From: Nyssa sinensis
Taxonomy: Eukaryota > Streptophyta > Magnoliopsida > Cornales > Nyssaceae
Assembly (NCBI GenBank): GCA_008638375.1
Contig: CM018052.1
Location: 29,659,239 to 29,723,238, forward strand
Direction of reading: 5' to 3'
Length of the DNA: 64,000 bases
Shown: piece by piece, positions 1-13,100 of the stretch
Layout: each line of letters begins with the position of its first letter
Numbering within the stretch: the first letter of the stretch is position 1
Notes under the pieces: generated by a model
Databases searched by the model: none
Told to the model about the DNA's origin: nothing
Seen by the model: the letters and a program-made list of their open reading frames with translations, nothing else
Position numbers and translations under genes: made by a program

Positions 1-506
1 TGTTCATTTGCCATCATGACAATTGTTTCCATTGGCTATTATAGCATCTTATTTTTATGATTGGCTATCATATTCTTATCCTTGGATTCATATTCTTTTA
101 TGATCCTCGATACCAGTGTCGGAGATCTGTATTTACTTGCTGGGCTCTTGTAGCTCATTCCACCCTACTTACCCCTTTTCAGGTAATGACACCGCAAGAC
201 CCCAATAGGAGTCTGGAAGCATAGGGGGATATTTTGAAGAATTGTATCAGACTATGTTTTAATTCTCCCATGTATTCACCACCCACGGGTGCTGGTTATG
301 TTTAGTTTTGACTTGGTACTGTAAAACCATATGATGTATGTTAAGACTTCCGCTGACTATTGTAGTGATAAACTTCCGTTGTTATTGTTTTAAGAATTTG
401 GTACTTGCATATTAGTACTATGATATAGGAATGGAAAAAGTAGGGACGGCCTTAGGGTCGGCCCCGCGACACGAAATCCGCATAGGGTGGGTTTCGGGTC
501 GTGACA
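1..506 (+). mobile_element. 3' part of an LTR retrotransposon (probably Ty3-type LTR)
   Basis: The first 506 bases are richer in GC than what follows and end in a typical plant LTR terminus: a GGGTTTCGGGTCGTGACA stretch at 489-506, closing with CA. No primer-binding site follows, so this looks like the outer end of a 3' or solo LTR read on the plus strand. The start lies outside the window, so neither the LTR start nor the target duplication can be checked. It sits downstream of the last visible allantoinase exon, either in that gene's intron 3 or at a breakpoint. The Ty3 assignment is by resemblance only. Confidence 0.55.
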
Positions 507-1075
507 TACATTCTGTATCTTAATCTACATTTCCCTATTTTTCATTTATTGTTGAGCTAGTGAGTATGTGAGAATTCACATACTTACAGCCACCCTTTTC
601 AACATATAGAGTAATATAAAGTTCATGTATAAGAACATAAAAGCAGTGAACCACCTGGTAGGTGTATGGCTGGAAGTAAACCAAGATGCACATCAAATGC
701 ACTCACATCCAGCATAAAGAATGTACCTCTTAAAATGCCTGGGAAAGATTGTTTTTTTTTTTTTTAACAATAATGGACCACGTGACTAAGAACATGTACG
801 AGGAGCAGGACTACAATGTGAAGCTTCTAAGACAATGAGATGGCCTAGGGAAAATGTGGTTTCTTTTAGAACAGCACTCTCACAAATTTGCTGCAGCAGC
901 TTCCATCCTCTGCCTCTCCTCCACATCTTGGAATTCCTTATACTCACAATATGTATTTTATTATGAGTGGTTCCCATTTCATGTTTAATTTCTTACCACA
1001 ATTTGACATGTCTATAATTAAATAAAAGAAGAAAAGAAGATTGAAAAATACAAAGAGATGATTGTCACATCTTAC

Positions 1076-2198
1076 ACATCAATCAAACCAGGCATGACAA
1101 CAGCCTCTCCATAATCAATCACTTGTCCACGTCTGATATTTCCTTGCCAATCCCCTTCTTCAACCACAGATATTATGTTCCCTCCCTGTATCTCAACTGC
1201 TCATTTCCACATTTAACAAAAACAACAGATCAGTGCTATCTAGAAAGAATGGTTTTTTTTTTTGTTGGGAGGAAAGGTGTGTATTATAAACAAAAGGAGA
1301 GAAACAAAGGGCCCCAGACAGGGAGGACAAAATACGAGCAGAATTATTAAAGAAACCACAGCAAGGCTAAGGATATAAAGCACGAAGAGCAAGCCCTGCA
1401 CTATGGAATCCAAAAGCTAAGAACTAAGTACTAAGTAAGAGCAAAAATGTCAGGAGGGAAACCAAAATTCAAGCTCAGAAGCCAATTCCCATAGGTACGA
1501 GCCACCTTCCTCCATAGGAAGTAGGTTGGTTGACTGAACTGCTTGGCATAACATTAATACATGATGAAATAGAATGTCAAATACTGAAGAACATAATTTT
1601 CTTGAGTACAGATAGCCAATAACCAACCTAAAGAGTGTCCAGTATCCCATGCAATAAATAAAGAAAACTAATTTTTACACTCTAGTAGCAATAATGAGGT
1701 ACAGGTCCTTCAACTTTTATCTCTCTCTCTCTTTTATACTAAGGTTATCAAAATGGAAAATGCAGTCTTGAAAGCTATCATATCTTCTTAAAAAACTTGA
1801 AATCCAAAATATGTTCTTAAGCACACCTGCACCAGAAATGGTCCCATCTGATGTCACAATACGCTTGCTGCTTATCCAGTAGTGGTCATGAGGGAAAAGG
1901 CTACACTCGCTCTGAGAAGGCTGTGACATAAATATTGTAATTTGCTTAGCATAATGTTTGCATTTGGAGGAATTATTCATATTGCAGGACCAAAATAATA
2001 TCTTAAACAGAGTACTGACAGCAGCAAAGAATCAGGGCTTTGCAAATGAAACGGTTACTGGTAGTGTGACAAATCTATCACTAAAAGAGAAGCAAACACG
2101 TCTAGAGGACTGTACAATTACAAAAAACACAACTAAGCTGATAACTGTTTTTCCAATTGTGTGCGTGTTATAAGATATAATATATACATACATGCATG

Positions 2199-2229
<31 letters not shown>

Positions 2230-3218
2230 TCATATAGGAGCATGAGCAGAGTAGCTATCTAAAAACTGCACAAGTACCACAGATGTATTTGCATAATACT
2301 AATACTAATAACAACAACAATAATTATACACTCTTGCCATAAAAAATAAAAACACTAGTGCCAATATAATATATATATTTAAGCATACACTGTAGCAATA
2401 TATTGTAGTGAGACTATAAATGTCTGATTGTCATAACGTTTGTTACTAACTGAAATTTTTGGGTTTCTCTTTTATTTTGTTCTCTTCACTAAAGATAGGA
2501 CTAAAAGTACAGTTGATACTCATTCTCATGCAATCACCATAGCAGTAAGTACTTGTTATCTCATATTTGATGAGTGTACAAGCAAATGAACAATGATGGT
2601 GATTAGATGAGTTTACATCATGTAATTTAAATTCTTTTTTTATTATTATTTCCCCACCAATTTATACTTGATTGAAATTGTTAATTTTTACTTATTTCAC
2701 ACAAACTTTATTTAGTAAGTTGAACCCCACATATGGTGAGTTCCAACCATTCTAGGGGGAAAAAAAATTAGAATACCACAGCTTTCAGAATTTTGTTGGT
2801 CGTATATGGGCCCCAATCCAAGCCCCAAGGATTGTCGTACTCAATTTTTTTTCCCTCCAAGGACAATTTGTGAGAAGCAGTGACATTTGTCATGTCCTTT
2901 TCTTTCTCATGAGTGTGCAAGACTACAATCATGTTTAGATATGTAGAAGCAAATGGAAATCAGTTGAACAGTTTCTAAACTTCAATTGATTAGTCTAACT
3001 GGAACCCAATGTCAAAGAAATACAAATACCAACGTATACACACACACATAAACAAAAATATATAAGAAATCAAACTTCAAAAAGGTCATAATAAAAAGAA
3101 AAAATCAGTGTAGAGAGTATAAGAATCAAACCTTTGTAGAGTTCTTAATGTAGAAGAGGAAGAAAGATGCAATCAGTGGTACTAGCAGTGGTAAGAGCCC
3201 CCATCGTAGATAATCCAT
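1076..3218 (-). CDS. ALN: Allantoinase, 5' part (exons 1-3; rest absent or outside window)
   Basis: Allantoinase hydrolyses allantoin to allantoate in purine catabolism; the plant enzyme is an ER-associated amidohydrolase. Three coding exons read in frame: 3132-3218 (29 codons), 1827-1920 and 1076-1196, joined at GT/AG sites. Exon 1 starts MDYLRWGLLPLL and gives a hydrophobic N-terminal signal/anchor (about residues 7-25). Exon 2 carries the family stretch FPHDHYWISSKRIV. Exon 3 ends VIDYGEAVVMPGLIDV, the strand just before the metal-binding HVH motif, which would open exon 4. I chose the ATG at 3216-3218 because family members start there; an in-frame ATG at 3312-3314 would add a poor extension. 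The donor at 1075 leads towards an LTR ending at 506, and no exon 4 is visible between them. So the catalytic core is either beyond the window or lost. Splice-site and family agreement make the identity firm; completeness is unknown. Confidence 0.88.
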
Positions 3219-3907
3219 CTCTGCTACCACTCTCCTCTCTCTCTCTCTCTCTGCGCTTTTCTGTTTCCCTCTCAATCTCTTTTGTGAAAAAGGAATCAAC
3301 GGTGGGCCGCTCAATCTTATGTGGAAACAAAACGATTAAAAGCAACCAGTGTCTACGCGACACCCGTTAAGGCGGCCGAATGATAGATTACTGTGACTTA
3401 ACTTAGGTGCCTTGTGGTTGATCTAATCACTGGATTATTTTTTTAATCAAGTAAAACCACGTTTTGTTTTTTCTCGGCAAAGTAAATCCACGTTTTGTTG
3501 CTCTGATTTGACAGTACTACATTTGACTGTATTCCCACCAGCAGTTATTGGAGAGTGGCACCTCATCCAATCAATAGTGACATGTAATCACTGTTTTGGC
3601 CGCTCCGAGCAAATTGTTAAATAATTCAAATTTATGTACCAAATTTTATATTTTAAATAATGATACTATATTATTAAAAATGTATTAAATTATATAATTA
3701 ATATAATATAACATATATCACAATCTTAGTATTTGAAATAAAAATTTAGAAAACATAACATTACTCTTTTACAACAAAAAAAAAAAAAAAAACATTTTTT
3801 TGGCTCAAGCTATTTACTATAAGAATGATTGACGAGTCCTGTTATTCTTAAAATTAATTTGATGCATGGTTTCACGTTTGGCAATTGCGAAAATTCATGG
3901 TTCTCAT

Positions 3908-4328
3908 TGTAGTTATCAGAATCGTATTGAATCGGCCGGTTAAATAGGAGATTAATCATGTTCAGTTTGATTAATATTATGTTTTTGCTAAATAATTAAA
4001 AAAAATCAGTTGAATTGGTCAAATTTTATAAAAATTGAGTAAATCAGTTAACTTTTTAAAAAAAATCAGTTGAATCATCTTTTGTTTTTTTAATATCTAC
4101 AACTTTTTTTCTAACAAAATTTCTTATATTTGACGATTAAATGATAAAATTTGATATAAAATAATATATTATTGTATGTATTTTTGTTATATATAAAAAT
4201 ATATAAAACTTATATATTAAGATAATTTCAATAATTATGTTTATATTTTGTAATTTAACGGTTGAACCTATGAACCATGAACCGGCCCCTTCACCGATTC
4301 ATCATCCGGTCCGATTTTGACAACTATA
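3908..4328. mobile_element. hAT-type MITE with 8-bp target duplication
   Basis: The element is flanked by a perfect 8-bp direct repeat, GTTCTCAT, at 3900-3907 and 4329-4336. Its ends are inverted repeats: TGTAGTTATCAGAATCG on the left against TATAGTTGTCAAAATCG on the reverse complement of the right, with GGCCGG/GGACCGG following inward. The interior is AT-rich with no ORF. An 8-bp duplication and short TIRs fit a non-autonomous hAT element. Confidence 0.75.
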
Positions 4329-5047
4329 GTTCTCATATTCTGCACTGAATTATGAATTTTTATTATTGTCACTTGTTGTCTTGCGCTGAATTGTAATTGT
4401 ATTAGTTTTACCATAAAATTAATAAAGTAATTACTTTAAACCCCACTTAAATAAAATATCCAAAATTTTATGTATTTGTCTCATAATCAAATTAAAAGTT
4501 TAAAATTAATAAAAGTTTAACTTTAAAAAATGCCCTAAATTTTATATATTTATAACATAATTCAATTAGAAGCTTGAAGTTAATAAAATCTAACTCTACA
4601 AACAAAAAACCCTATAAAAATTTTTGAAAAAAACTTAATTATATTAATAAAGTTTTAATCATAAAAAAAAAAATTCATCACCCACAAATATCAAATCTTT
4701 ACTGAAAATATTTATTTACTCATCCACATCTAAAAAAGGGAAATAACAGCCCTTTTATTTATTTATTTATTTTTGTTGTGTGCACTCTCTTTGGCTGCGC
4801 GTGGAGGTATAATTATTATTTTTTTCATTAATTTAATTCTGTGTGCTTAACTGGCTCGAAAAGTCTGAGATGATTCATTCAGATTCGTGAACCAATTGAG
4901 TTGTGATATAATATTTAATTGGGTTTGCCAGTGATAATTCAGTGGATGCAGCCTACTCACACGTGTAAAACCTTTTTTTTACCAAACTACCCCTAGTTTA
5001 AAAACTTTAATTTATCAAATTAAGATAATTTTTATCATATTTATTAA

Positions 5048-5222
5048 ATGAACAATGCTACTATTAACTCAAACTCATATAAAATATAGTGTTAGAATTA
5101 TTAAATGATTTATAAATTATAAATAAAATAATTATAATAAATAAAAATTTAATTTCAAAACTATCTAATAATTAAAATATATTATTTTATATGCGCTCGA
5201 ATTATAATAATACTGTTCTCAT
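5048..5222. mobile_element. Small Tourist-like MITE (tentative)
   Basis: A TAA trinucleotide flanks both ends (5045-5047, 5223-5225). The roughly 40-bp ends are diverged inverted repeats, ATGAACAATGCTACTATTA against ATGAGAACAGTATTATTA, and both run into a shared CATATAAAATA motif. The 175-bp length and 3-bp duplication fit a Harbinger/Tourist MITE, but AT-rich sequence makes chance similarity possible. Confidence 0.4.
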
Positions 5223-7003
5223 TAAATTAGGGTGATTTGATTCATGCTTTTAATGTGTTATATATGTTATGTGAAGTCATGGAAGTCTTATATGACCAAG
5301 TGGCACTGCGGGTGATAGAATTTCTTGCAAAGTATTATATAAATTGATAAATAAAATTTTTTATTTATCCGATTTTGGTATTTAAACTTCAATCAAAATA
5401 CATTTACACTCCATTGTAATTGATCTAGTTTCATTGTGATTCTCTGATTTAAAATGTAACACTAATATTCATATGATCGCAACAAAAATAGTCTCATTAA
5501 TTTTTTGTCCAACTAAATAAAAGTAGGTATTTATAATGACTTAAAATGTAATTAGACCAAATTACAGAGAAATCAAGTATGAGTTTTTCTTCTAAAATTT
5601 GATTGAATCTTTAAAATAAAAAATGAGATATTTTGGTTATATGATATTTTTATTTGTCGTTTCAACCATAGTTACAAGAGATATCAGTGTCACATTTTAA
5701 ATAGCAAGAAGTCAAAGTAAAATCAATCCAAATGACAAGCACGAGTGCATTTTTCCTCGATTTCCTCTTCTTTTATTACAAAAACTCTATGTATGAGAAG
5801 ACCGTGAAAATAATTTTTTAAACCATGTAAATAATAATTTTCCGACAGTAATTGCTTTTATTTTCACTCATTTCAACAAATTTGAGTGGAGAAAAAAACA
5901 TTAATAATTAAAAATAATAATTCGTTTTGATATGTTTATAAAGTTTTTTTCAGAATTCCATTTTCTAAAAACAATTTTTTTAAAAAAATAGATCATATAA
6001 AATTTTAACATTGTTTTAATTTTTTATTACTCTTAGCATTGATCGTTAAATTTTGAAATATTTTGCTTTGCATCCCACAACAGTGAAAATTCGTGATTTT
6101 ACGCAAAGTAATTTAAATGGTTAGTTAAATAAATCTTTAATTTGCCTCAATTGATATTGTAGTAATAAATTAAATTTGAGTAAAATTTAAAAATTTTGAA
6201 AGCATAATTCTAAGGTCGTGTTTGATACGATAGAATGAGCATTCTTCAAAAAGTTCGTTCTAATTTTTTCATTATTCATTCTTGAAAAATGAGAAATTAT
6301 TATATAGTTTGGATCTAAAGCTTGAACTTATGCCTACTTTGTAGGAACATTGACAAGTTAATTTTTAGGAATCATATAATAATTTTTCAAGAAATCAAAT
6401 AAGCGAAAAATTACGATTAATTGCGAGTGTTAAAAATTTACAATCTAATTAATACTTATTCTGTCCCACAATTATAGCCCCATTTAGAGAATTTAACTTT
6501 TTATGAGTATTATTTTATTATTTTAAAATTATTTTATTATTTTATTATACTTTTATTCAATTTTAAATTTTCAGCACTACAAAATTATATGAGTGAAAAA
6601 GATTTAGAATAATAGTTTTAAAAATTTATTAGTTAAAATACAAAACAAAACTTTTAAAATAAGACATTATAAAATAAAATAAAAAAATCTTAAAATAAAA
6701 CAAAGAAAATAATATAATTTTTACATACACAAAATTGTTCGAATACACGTATCAATCAAATTATGAATTTGAATACTCACAACTGCGGACCAAACAAAAC
6801 ATGAACGGTCTGACGAAATCGTTAGTTACCCAAAGCAAATGCGTAGGACCGCAGAAACGGATCAGAATGTCCGTAAAGTTTACACTAGTAAATGACCAAA
6901 ATGCCCTCATGCTAGGATCCATCGTTGGATAGTCCCCTTGCTTCCCATTGTCATCTCCTTGACATCCGATTACAGAAAGTTACAGAGAGACTCTGGAAGA
7001 ACA

Positions 7004-7085
7004 ATGATTCCCCAACAATGGGCGTCACCATGTGGAAATCAATGCACGCAAAAATACGCAGCTCTTACGCAGATTCCATGTAACG

Positions 7086-7124
<39 letters not shown>

Positions 7125-10100
7125 ACATCCGTGTGTGTGTATATATATATGTGTGTGTGTGTGTGCGTGCGCGCGTGAACGTATTAGGTTTTTCATTCTA
7201 TAGAAATTAATGATTAATGCGACTCGCATTCACTAAAATGTTGTGTTTTCTGGTATATTATGATTCTTAGCAGTGATATATATACGCATAAACACAAATA
7301 CAAACTCCGGCTTTTGGAAAGTTGTGTACGGATTTTGGACACACTGTTTTAATTTGTTTGCCCCAGATATCTTTTTGAAAAATTTGTTTTCCCGAGGTAT
7401 TTGGCCCAAATTTATTGAATTTTGGTGACTCTTGTCGAATTCATACCCAAGTAGGCATTTGGGCGTGATGGCTATTTGATCTTGCTGGGCAGGCAATTGG
7501 GAGCCTAGACATTATCAGGAGGTGCTATATTGACGTTAGTAGCATGTGGCCAGTCTTATCATGAACTACTTCGTTTTGTGTTGGAGTGCTTTGTTTTAAA
7601 GGGAAAATGAGAAAGGGGAATTAAGGGGTCACTGCATATAAAACTCTGCTTCTTTTAGCACCCTAAGGTTTTCATTTGAAGAATAGCTTCCAATATGAGA
7701 AAATGGAAGTGAAAGAACTTTGAGATCTGGTTTGGAGGACAACTTCCAATATGGGAGGAAAGGAAGGGGAAGAAGGTACTATCTTAATTATGGTTTAGCA
7801 AAAATTAGATGTCCCACTTTTATTTCCCATATACATATCGTTTGGAAATTAGAACCATCAAACCTATCTTCTTCTTCTTCTTCTTCTTTTAAAAAATAGA
7901 GAGAATTTAACCATTCAATGCCCTCATGCCAGAACTTGAACTATGCACTTTCTTTGAGGAGGGAGCAGGCAATACCACATGAGCTAGATAGCGTATGGTA
8001 TTATGACATCATAGTTATGTGCATAATCAATTTGGGTCGCTGCATGTTTAGTTGATTAATTTATTTGAAAGAAAATAAGGACATTTTAGTTATGTGCTAC
8101 TGCTACATGCGTGCAAGACGGGGTGGATGCTCTTGTTTTCTGTTATTTATAGTAATTACTTAGTTTTGTCGTTTTGTGTTTTATAAGTAATTCAGCAACT
8201 ATAATATTACGCTACACATATGCCAACTGGCAATTTATATATGAGATACTACATGTGATCACTCTGGTGGTCAGGCAACTACTCGGGCCAGTGCCTAGCT
8301 TTGCCTTGGATATTTTGATTTTTGACAACAATGGTTTATTTGTTTGCTCAATTCATGCTTTTAATCTTTTAATCAATGGAACATGCACAAAATTTTTGGA
8401 TAGTACATTTGTTGTCTGATCTGCTATAGAATCAGACAGAAATTGTGATGTAAGCTAATATTTAAGTTTTTTTGTTGCATTTCAGCAGCATCATTTCGTG
8501 TCTTTACTGCTTTCGAACTTTTAGAATTAATGTTGCATACAAGGAAATTGATGTTATTATAAACGTATTTGTTCGGATTTGTGTAGGGAGAGTATTTTGC
8601 AAAAAAGGGTGCGACCCAGAGGGTGAGACGTGGGAGGAATGTAAGTATTACTCTACCATGTTCCTCATCTTTGCTTTTGAAATTTTTATAACGAATGCTT
8701 GTATTACCGAGAAAAATAAATAAATAAATTTTGAATGCTTGTATTGCCTCTTGTTTGGAATTTGGAAAGGAGGGTTTACATTTGATGGTACACTTACCTA
8801 TCAAAACAAAATTAGTATTAGCTTCAATGGACTTCATTTGCTTTTAAGCATTGTTAAAAATGGTAGGCAAGCCCCCATGCATCAATTTCCTAGACTTTGT
8901 TTACAATTCTCAAGGAAGCAGATCAATATTTGGGGTCAACTTTTGTTTCAATGGGGAAAATAATTTGGTAAGTTACAATATATTACTTTTGGATGAGAAC
9001 CTTCCATGCAGGGCTCCGGGGACCTGTAGCCCCCCCCCCCCAAAAAAAAAAATATATATATATATTTTGTAACTTTTTTTATATGTAAATTTTTCTTCTA
9101 TTTTGAAGAAAAAAAAATTTCCCCTTCCAAAATGTGCCAAAAAAAAAAACCAAAATAAAAAAATACACATGTAAAATCGCTTCCAATTTTGAGAACAAAA
9201 AGTTTTTCCCTTCAAATTCTCCACCCGAACTTGAAAATAAAAATTTCCTGTTAAAACTTTCTCAATAAATTTCTCGGCCCCCCTAATTTTTCTTTTTTGA
9301 CTCCACCCTTGCTTTTGTGTAATGTGCAATAATGGAGCATGCACAGTGCTGTCTGGAAAATATTCTTAGAAACAAAATTAGTTGGTTCTTTGTGTAGTTC
9401 AAGTAATGAAGCCATGTTTTGAAATTCGGTTAGGATACAAAACTATCTAGGCAGCAGTAAAGGAAGTGCATATTAGAAAAAAAATATGCATGCATGTGTC
9501 AGTTTAGCATTTCTTACCGTACACATAATATTTGATTGACAATTGTTAGTTTTGCATGCCAATATGTTTAATAATATAATTTTCCCTTATAAATTTTACT
9601 GAGGGATCATTGTCCATCAAACTATTAACAATCTTGGAACTGGGAGTGTTTGAAAAGAGGTAGGACAAAGAAGTTTATTATTCTGTGATTTGCTTGACAT
9701 TTTAATAAATTGGTTTGAATTTGAAGCAATAGATCTTAGGATTTAGGAATACTGGATTTGTACCTCCCGGCAGTCAGCAATCATTTCTTATAAATATCAA
9801 AGAAAATAATTTAGTGGTAGGCCCCAAAATTTATTTCATTATATTTTTTGATTGATAGTATAACATTAAAGGCACCCGAGGGGGGCGAACCCGTATACAA
9901 AAGAGGGGAATAGGCTTACAAAAATTAATGCCTAAGTTCTCCCAAAAACTCCATGAAGGAGTTTAAATACATGGGATTTGCTTCTCTAATCCAAAAGTAT
10001 AACAATCTCAAAAAATGGTCTTTGAGCTTTCAAGGAGGGAGCTCAATGCCATAAAAGAGTCTCTTATTCCTCTCCTTCCAAAGGCACCAAGAGAGGTGTT

Positions 10101-13100
10101 GAGAGCTTGATATATATTGTTGGTCCATTCTCTAACAGTTTAAGCTTTTGAAGTAATTGGTGATCTAACATGGTATCAGAGCCTTGGTTATGAGAGGTCT
10201 TAGGTTCAAGTCTCTCTATTTACATTTACACTCTCATAACCAAGGCTCTCAACACTCTTTATTTGTCTTTGGTTTCTTTGTCTTTTCACGTGCAAGTCCG
10301 AGGTCGCACGTGAGGGAGAGTGTTGAGAGCTTGATATACATTGTCGGTCCATTCTCTAACATTTTAAGCTTTTGGAGTAATTGGTGATCTAACAAGGCAA
10401 AGATGAGCAACTCTCCATGCAATCCTTAAATCTTTCTGGGCTTACCCATTTGTATCCAAATAGAGAAGAAATTAAGTTTCACGAATCCCATGCCATTTCA
10501 CAATGAATGAGCAAATGGTCCACCGTCTCCTCCACAGAGTTGCATAAGTAGCATCAACTAGGAAAAACGTAACCTCTTTTTCGAAGGTTATCATTTGTAA
10601 GGATGGAATTCCAAGCCGCCACCCAATCAAAGAAAAAAAAAAAATCTTATTAGGAGCTTTAGACTTCCAAATGAGCCTCCAAGGGAAATAGTCCTCTGCC
10701 TTTCCCACTAGATGCTTGTAAAAAGACTGAACGGTAAATTTTTTAGAGCTATCTGCTGTCCATACTAGCTGATCCCCTCCATCAGTTAATACAGTTGTGG
10801 TCTAGGTCTAGACATCGCCTCTGTAGTCATGTTGGGACTGGGTATCATTTCAATAGTACCACCGCACTAACTCATCTTAAATTTAGTCTGTCTGGCATAT
10901 GAACTTCGTCGGTTATTCTAGCTTTCATTGTTATAACAAAGTAATTAATTTATCTTATTTTTTGGTTACTACCAATCAATAGTGTTTTTTGTATAACTGA
11001 TAATACATAGCAACTTTAGGCAAATAGTCACTGTTCTAACACACAATTCGTGGGCCACGTTGTCATTATTATTGCTATGCCTTTTCTAGTCTTATTAAGC
11101 TAATCAGAAGATTTCATTAGCTTTCCTTCATTTGATCATTTGGCTTGATTTTAGTCAATTTAGACGTCAGATTTATGGTGAATTACTTACCAACAAAAAA
11201 AAATGTAGAAGAAGATTAATGGTAATAAATTGTTTATGTATCTGAAATATTCTTCATTGATGATCTGGTTGGTAGTACACTTACTAGTTTACTCTGACTT
11301 TTTTTATCAATACGGTTTTTTAACTTGTTTGATCTTTTAGGCTTGGGGGAGTGTAATGAGATATGCTACAAGGACCCAGTTTTGAAGGACAGGCAATGGA
11401 GTGCTTACATTGACCGTTCTCCTGGTGCTGCCAGTTACTCGGAGGTTTATTTTTATCCTGCTGCCTGTGGGTTCTTTCATATTCCTGTGTCGGGCTTAAT
11501 TATGCAAAATGTCTATTTGAGTGATTTGGTTGAACCCTTTATTGCTCACAAAGGAGTATATGTTGGGGAAATGATGGTTCTTATTAATGTAGTAGCCATT
11601 ATTCTATAATTTTACCTTTCATCTTATTTTAAATTAAGGGAGATCCTCTCTCCCCTTTCTTGTTTGTTATAGCGATGGAGGTTTTCAGCCAAATGATGGT
11701 TAGAACAGAGGCTCGTTTTTTTTTTTGAGGGGTTTCAGGGTAGAGGATGGTAGAGGCAGGGGGTTTCTGATCTTTTATTCACAGATGATACCATTATATT
11801 TAATGAAGCAAAAGAAAGACAACTTCGGTTCCTTTGGTGTATTCTATATTGCTTTGAGGCAGTTTTTGGTTTGTGGGTGAATTTGGCCAAGAGCGAGATA
11901 ATTCCGGTTGGGGAAGTTAGTGATGTGGATTAGATGGCGAGGATGTTGGGCTGCAAAGTTGGGCATCCCTAGGTTGTGTGCTATTTGGGATCCAGTGGGG
12001 GAACACTTCTAGAGGAGTTTGGCAGGGTGGAAAGGGAAACACCTTTCTAAAGGAGGGAGGTTGACATTTATTAAGAGTACTTTTGCAAGTCTTCCAACGC
12101 ACTTCATGTCCTTATTTCCGATCCCAGTTTTAGTAGAGAAGAGGTTGGAGAAGCTGCAAAATGTTTTTTTTTTGTGGGGGGGAGATGAAATGGGAAAGGG
12201 TGAAGGCTCCTATCCTAGAAGGGGGTTTGAGAGTGAAAAACTTGAGGATGTTTAATAAAGCATTATTGGGCAAGTGGCTTTGGAGTTTTGGGCTGGAGGA
12301 TCAATCCTTTTGGAAGGATTTGGTGTTCATGAAGTATGGTTGCAAAGTTGGGAGATGGTTCTCCAATGAAGGTATAGGAGCTGTGGGTTGTGGTTTGTGA
12401 AGGTGCATTTAAAGTGGGATGAATGATTTTAAGAGGTATATTCATTTTGAGGTGGGGGAGAGAGATAGGGTCAAGTTTTGGGAGGATGTTTAGTGTGGGG
12501 AATGGATAGGGTGTTTGGGGAGGGGTTCTCACAATTGTGTGGCAAGACACTGGATGGCTACGGTTGCTGATTCTTTCTACAGAGATGGTAGGGAGGTGGT
12601 GTGGAAGTTTTCCACGATTGGGAAATTGATGAGGTGGCGGAGTTATTGGAGGCTTTGAGTAGGAGTAAAACTACAGTGAGAAGGGGCTATGCTCTTGTTT
12701 AGTCTTTTAGTATCCAAGCCTCCAAGGTATATTTTCGGTGAAATTCTATTATAAATTTATAAGGAGTTGACTGGTGGCAGAGATGTGGGGTTCCCCTGGA
12801 AGATGATATGGTGCTCTATAGTCCCCGTAAAGATGGCTTTCTTTGCTTGGGTGGCCACTTGGGGTTCTATCTTCACCATGGATAATCTTCAATGGAGAGG
12901 ATTTCAATTGGCTAACAGGTGTTACATGTTCAAGGAGGATTTGGAGTCATTGGACCACCTTTTAATTCATTCATTTCTTAGTGACTAGAGATTACTAGGA
13001 TATTGTTTTCTCCATTTTTGGATGTTCATGGATGATGCCAGTTGGATTGAGAGATCTCCTCCGATAGTGGAGGAATTCGGGCTAGAAAGGAAGTGCACAA

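Larger units (their letters stand above)
3219..7003. other. AT-rich intergenic region between two divergent genes
   Basis: This region separates the start of allantoinase (minus) from the start of the cysteine-ladder gene (plus), so it must hold both promoters. A CT-rich tract at 3231-3252, GA-rich on the allantoinase strand, is probably 5' leader. The rest is very AT-rich with two recognisable MITEs (3908-4328, 5048-5222). I see no coding exon. Confidence 0.6.

Noticed and set aside
8424..8837. 137-codon minus-strand ORF over exon 2 of the cysteine-ladder gene
   Set aside because: It lies antisense to a supported exon and otherwise reads intron sequence; no family match.
8973..9344. 123-codon minus-strand ORF
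   Set aside because: It is the interior of a MITE with homopolymer-coded K, F and G runs.
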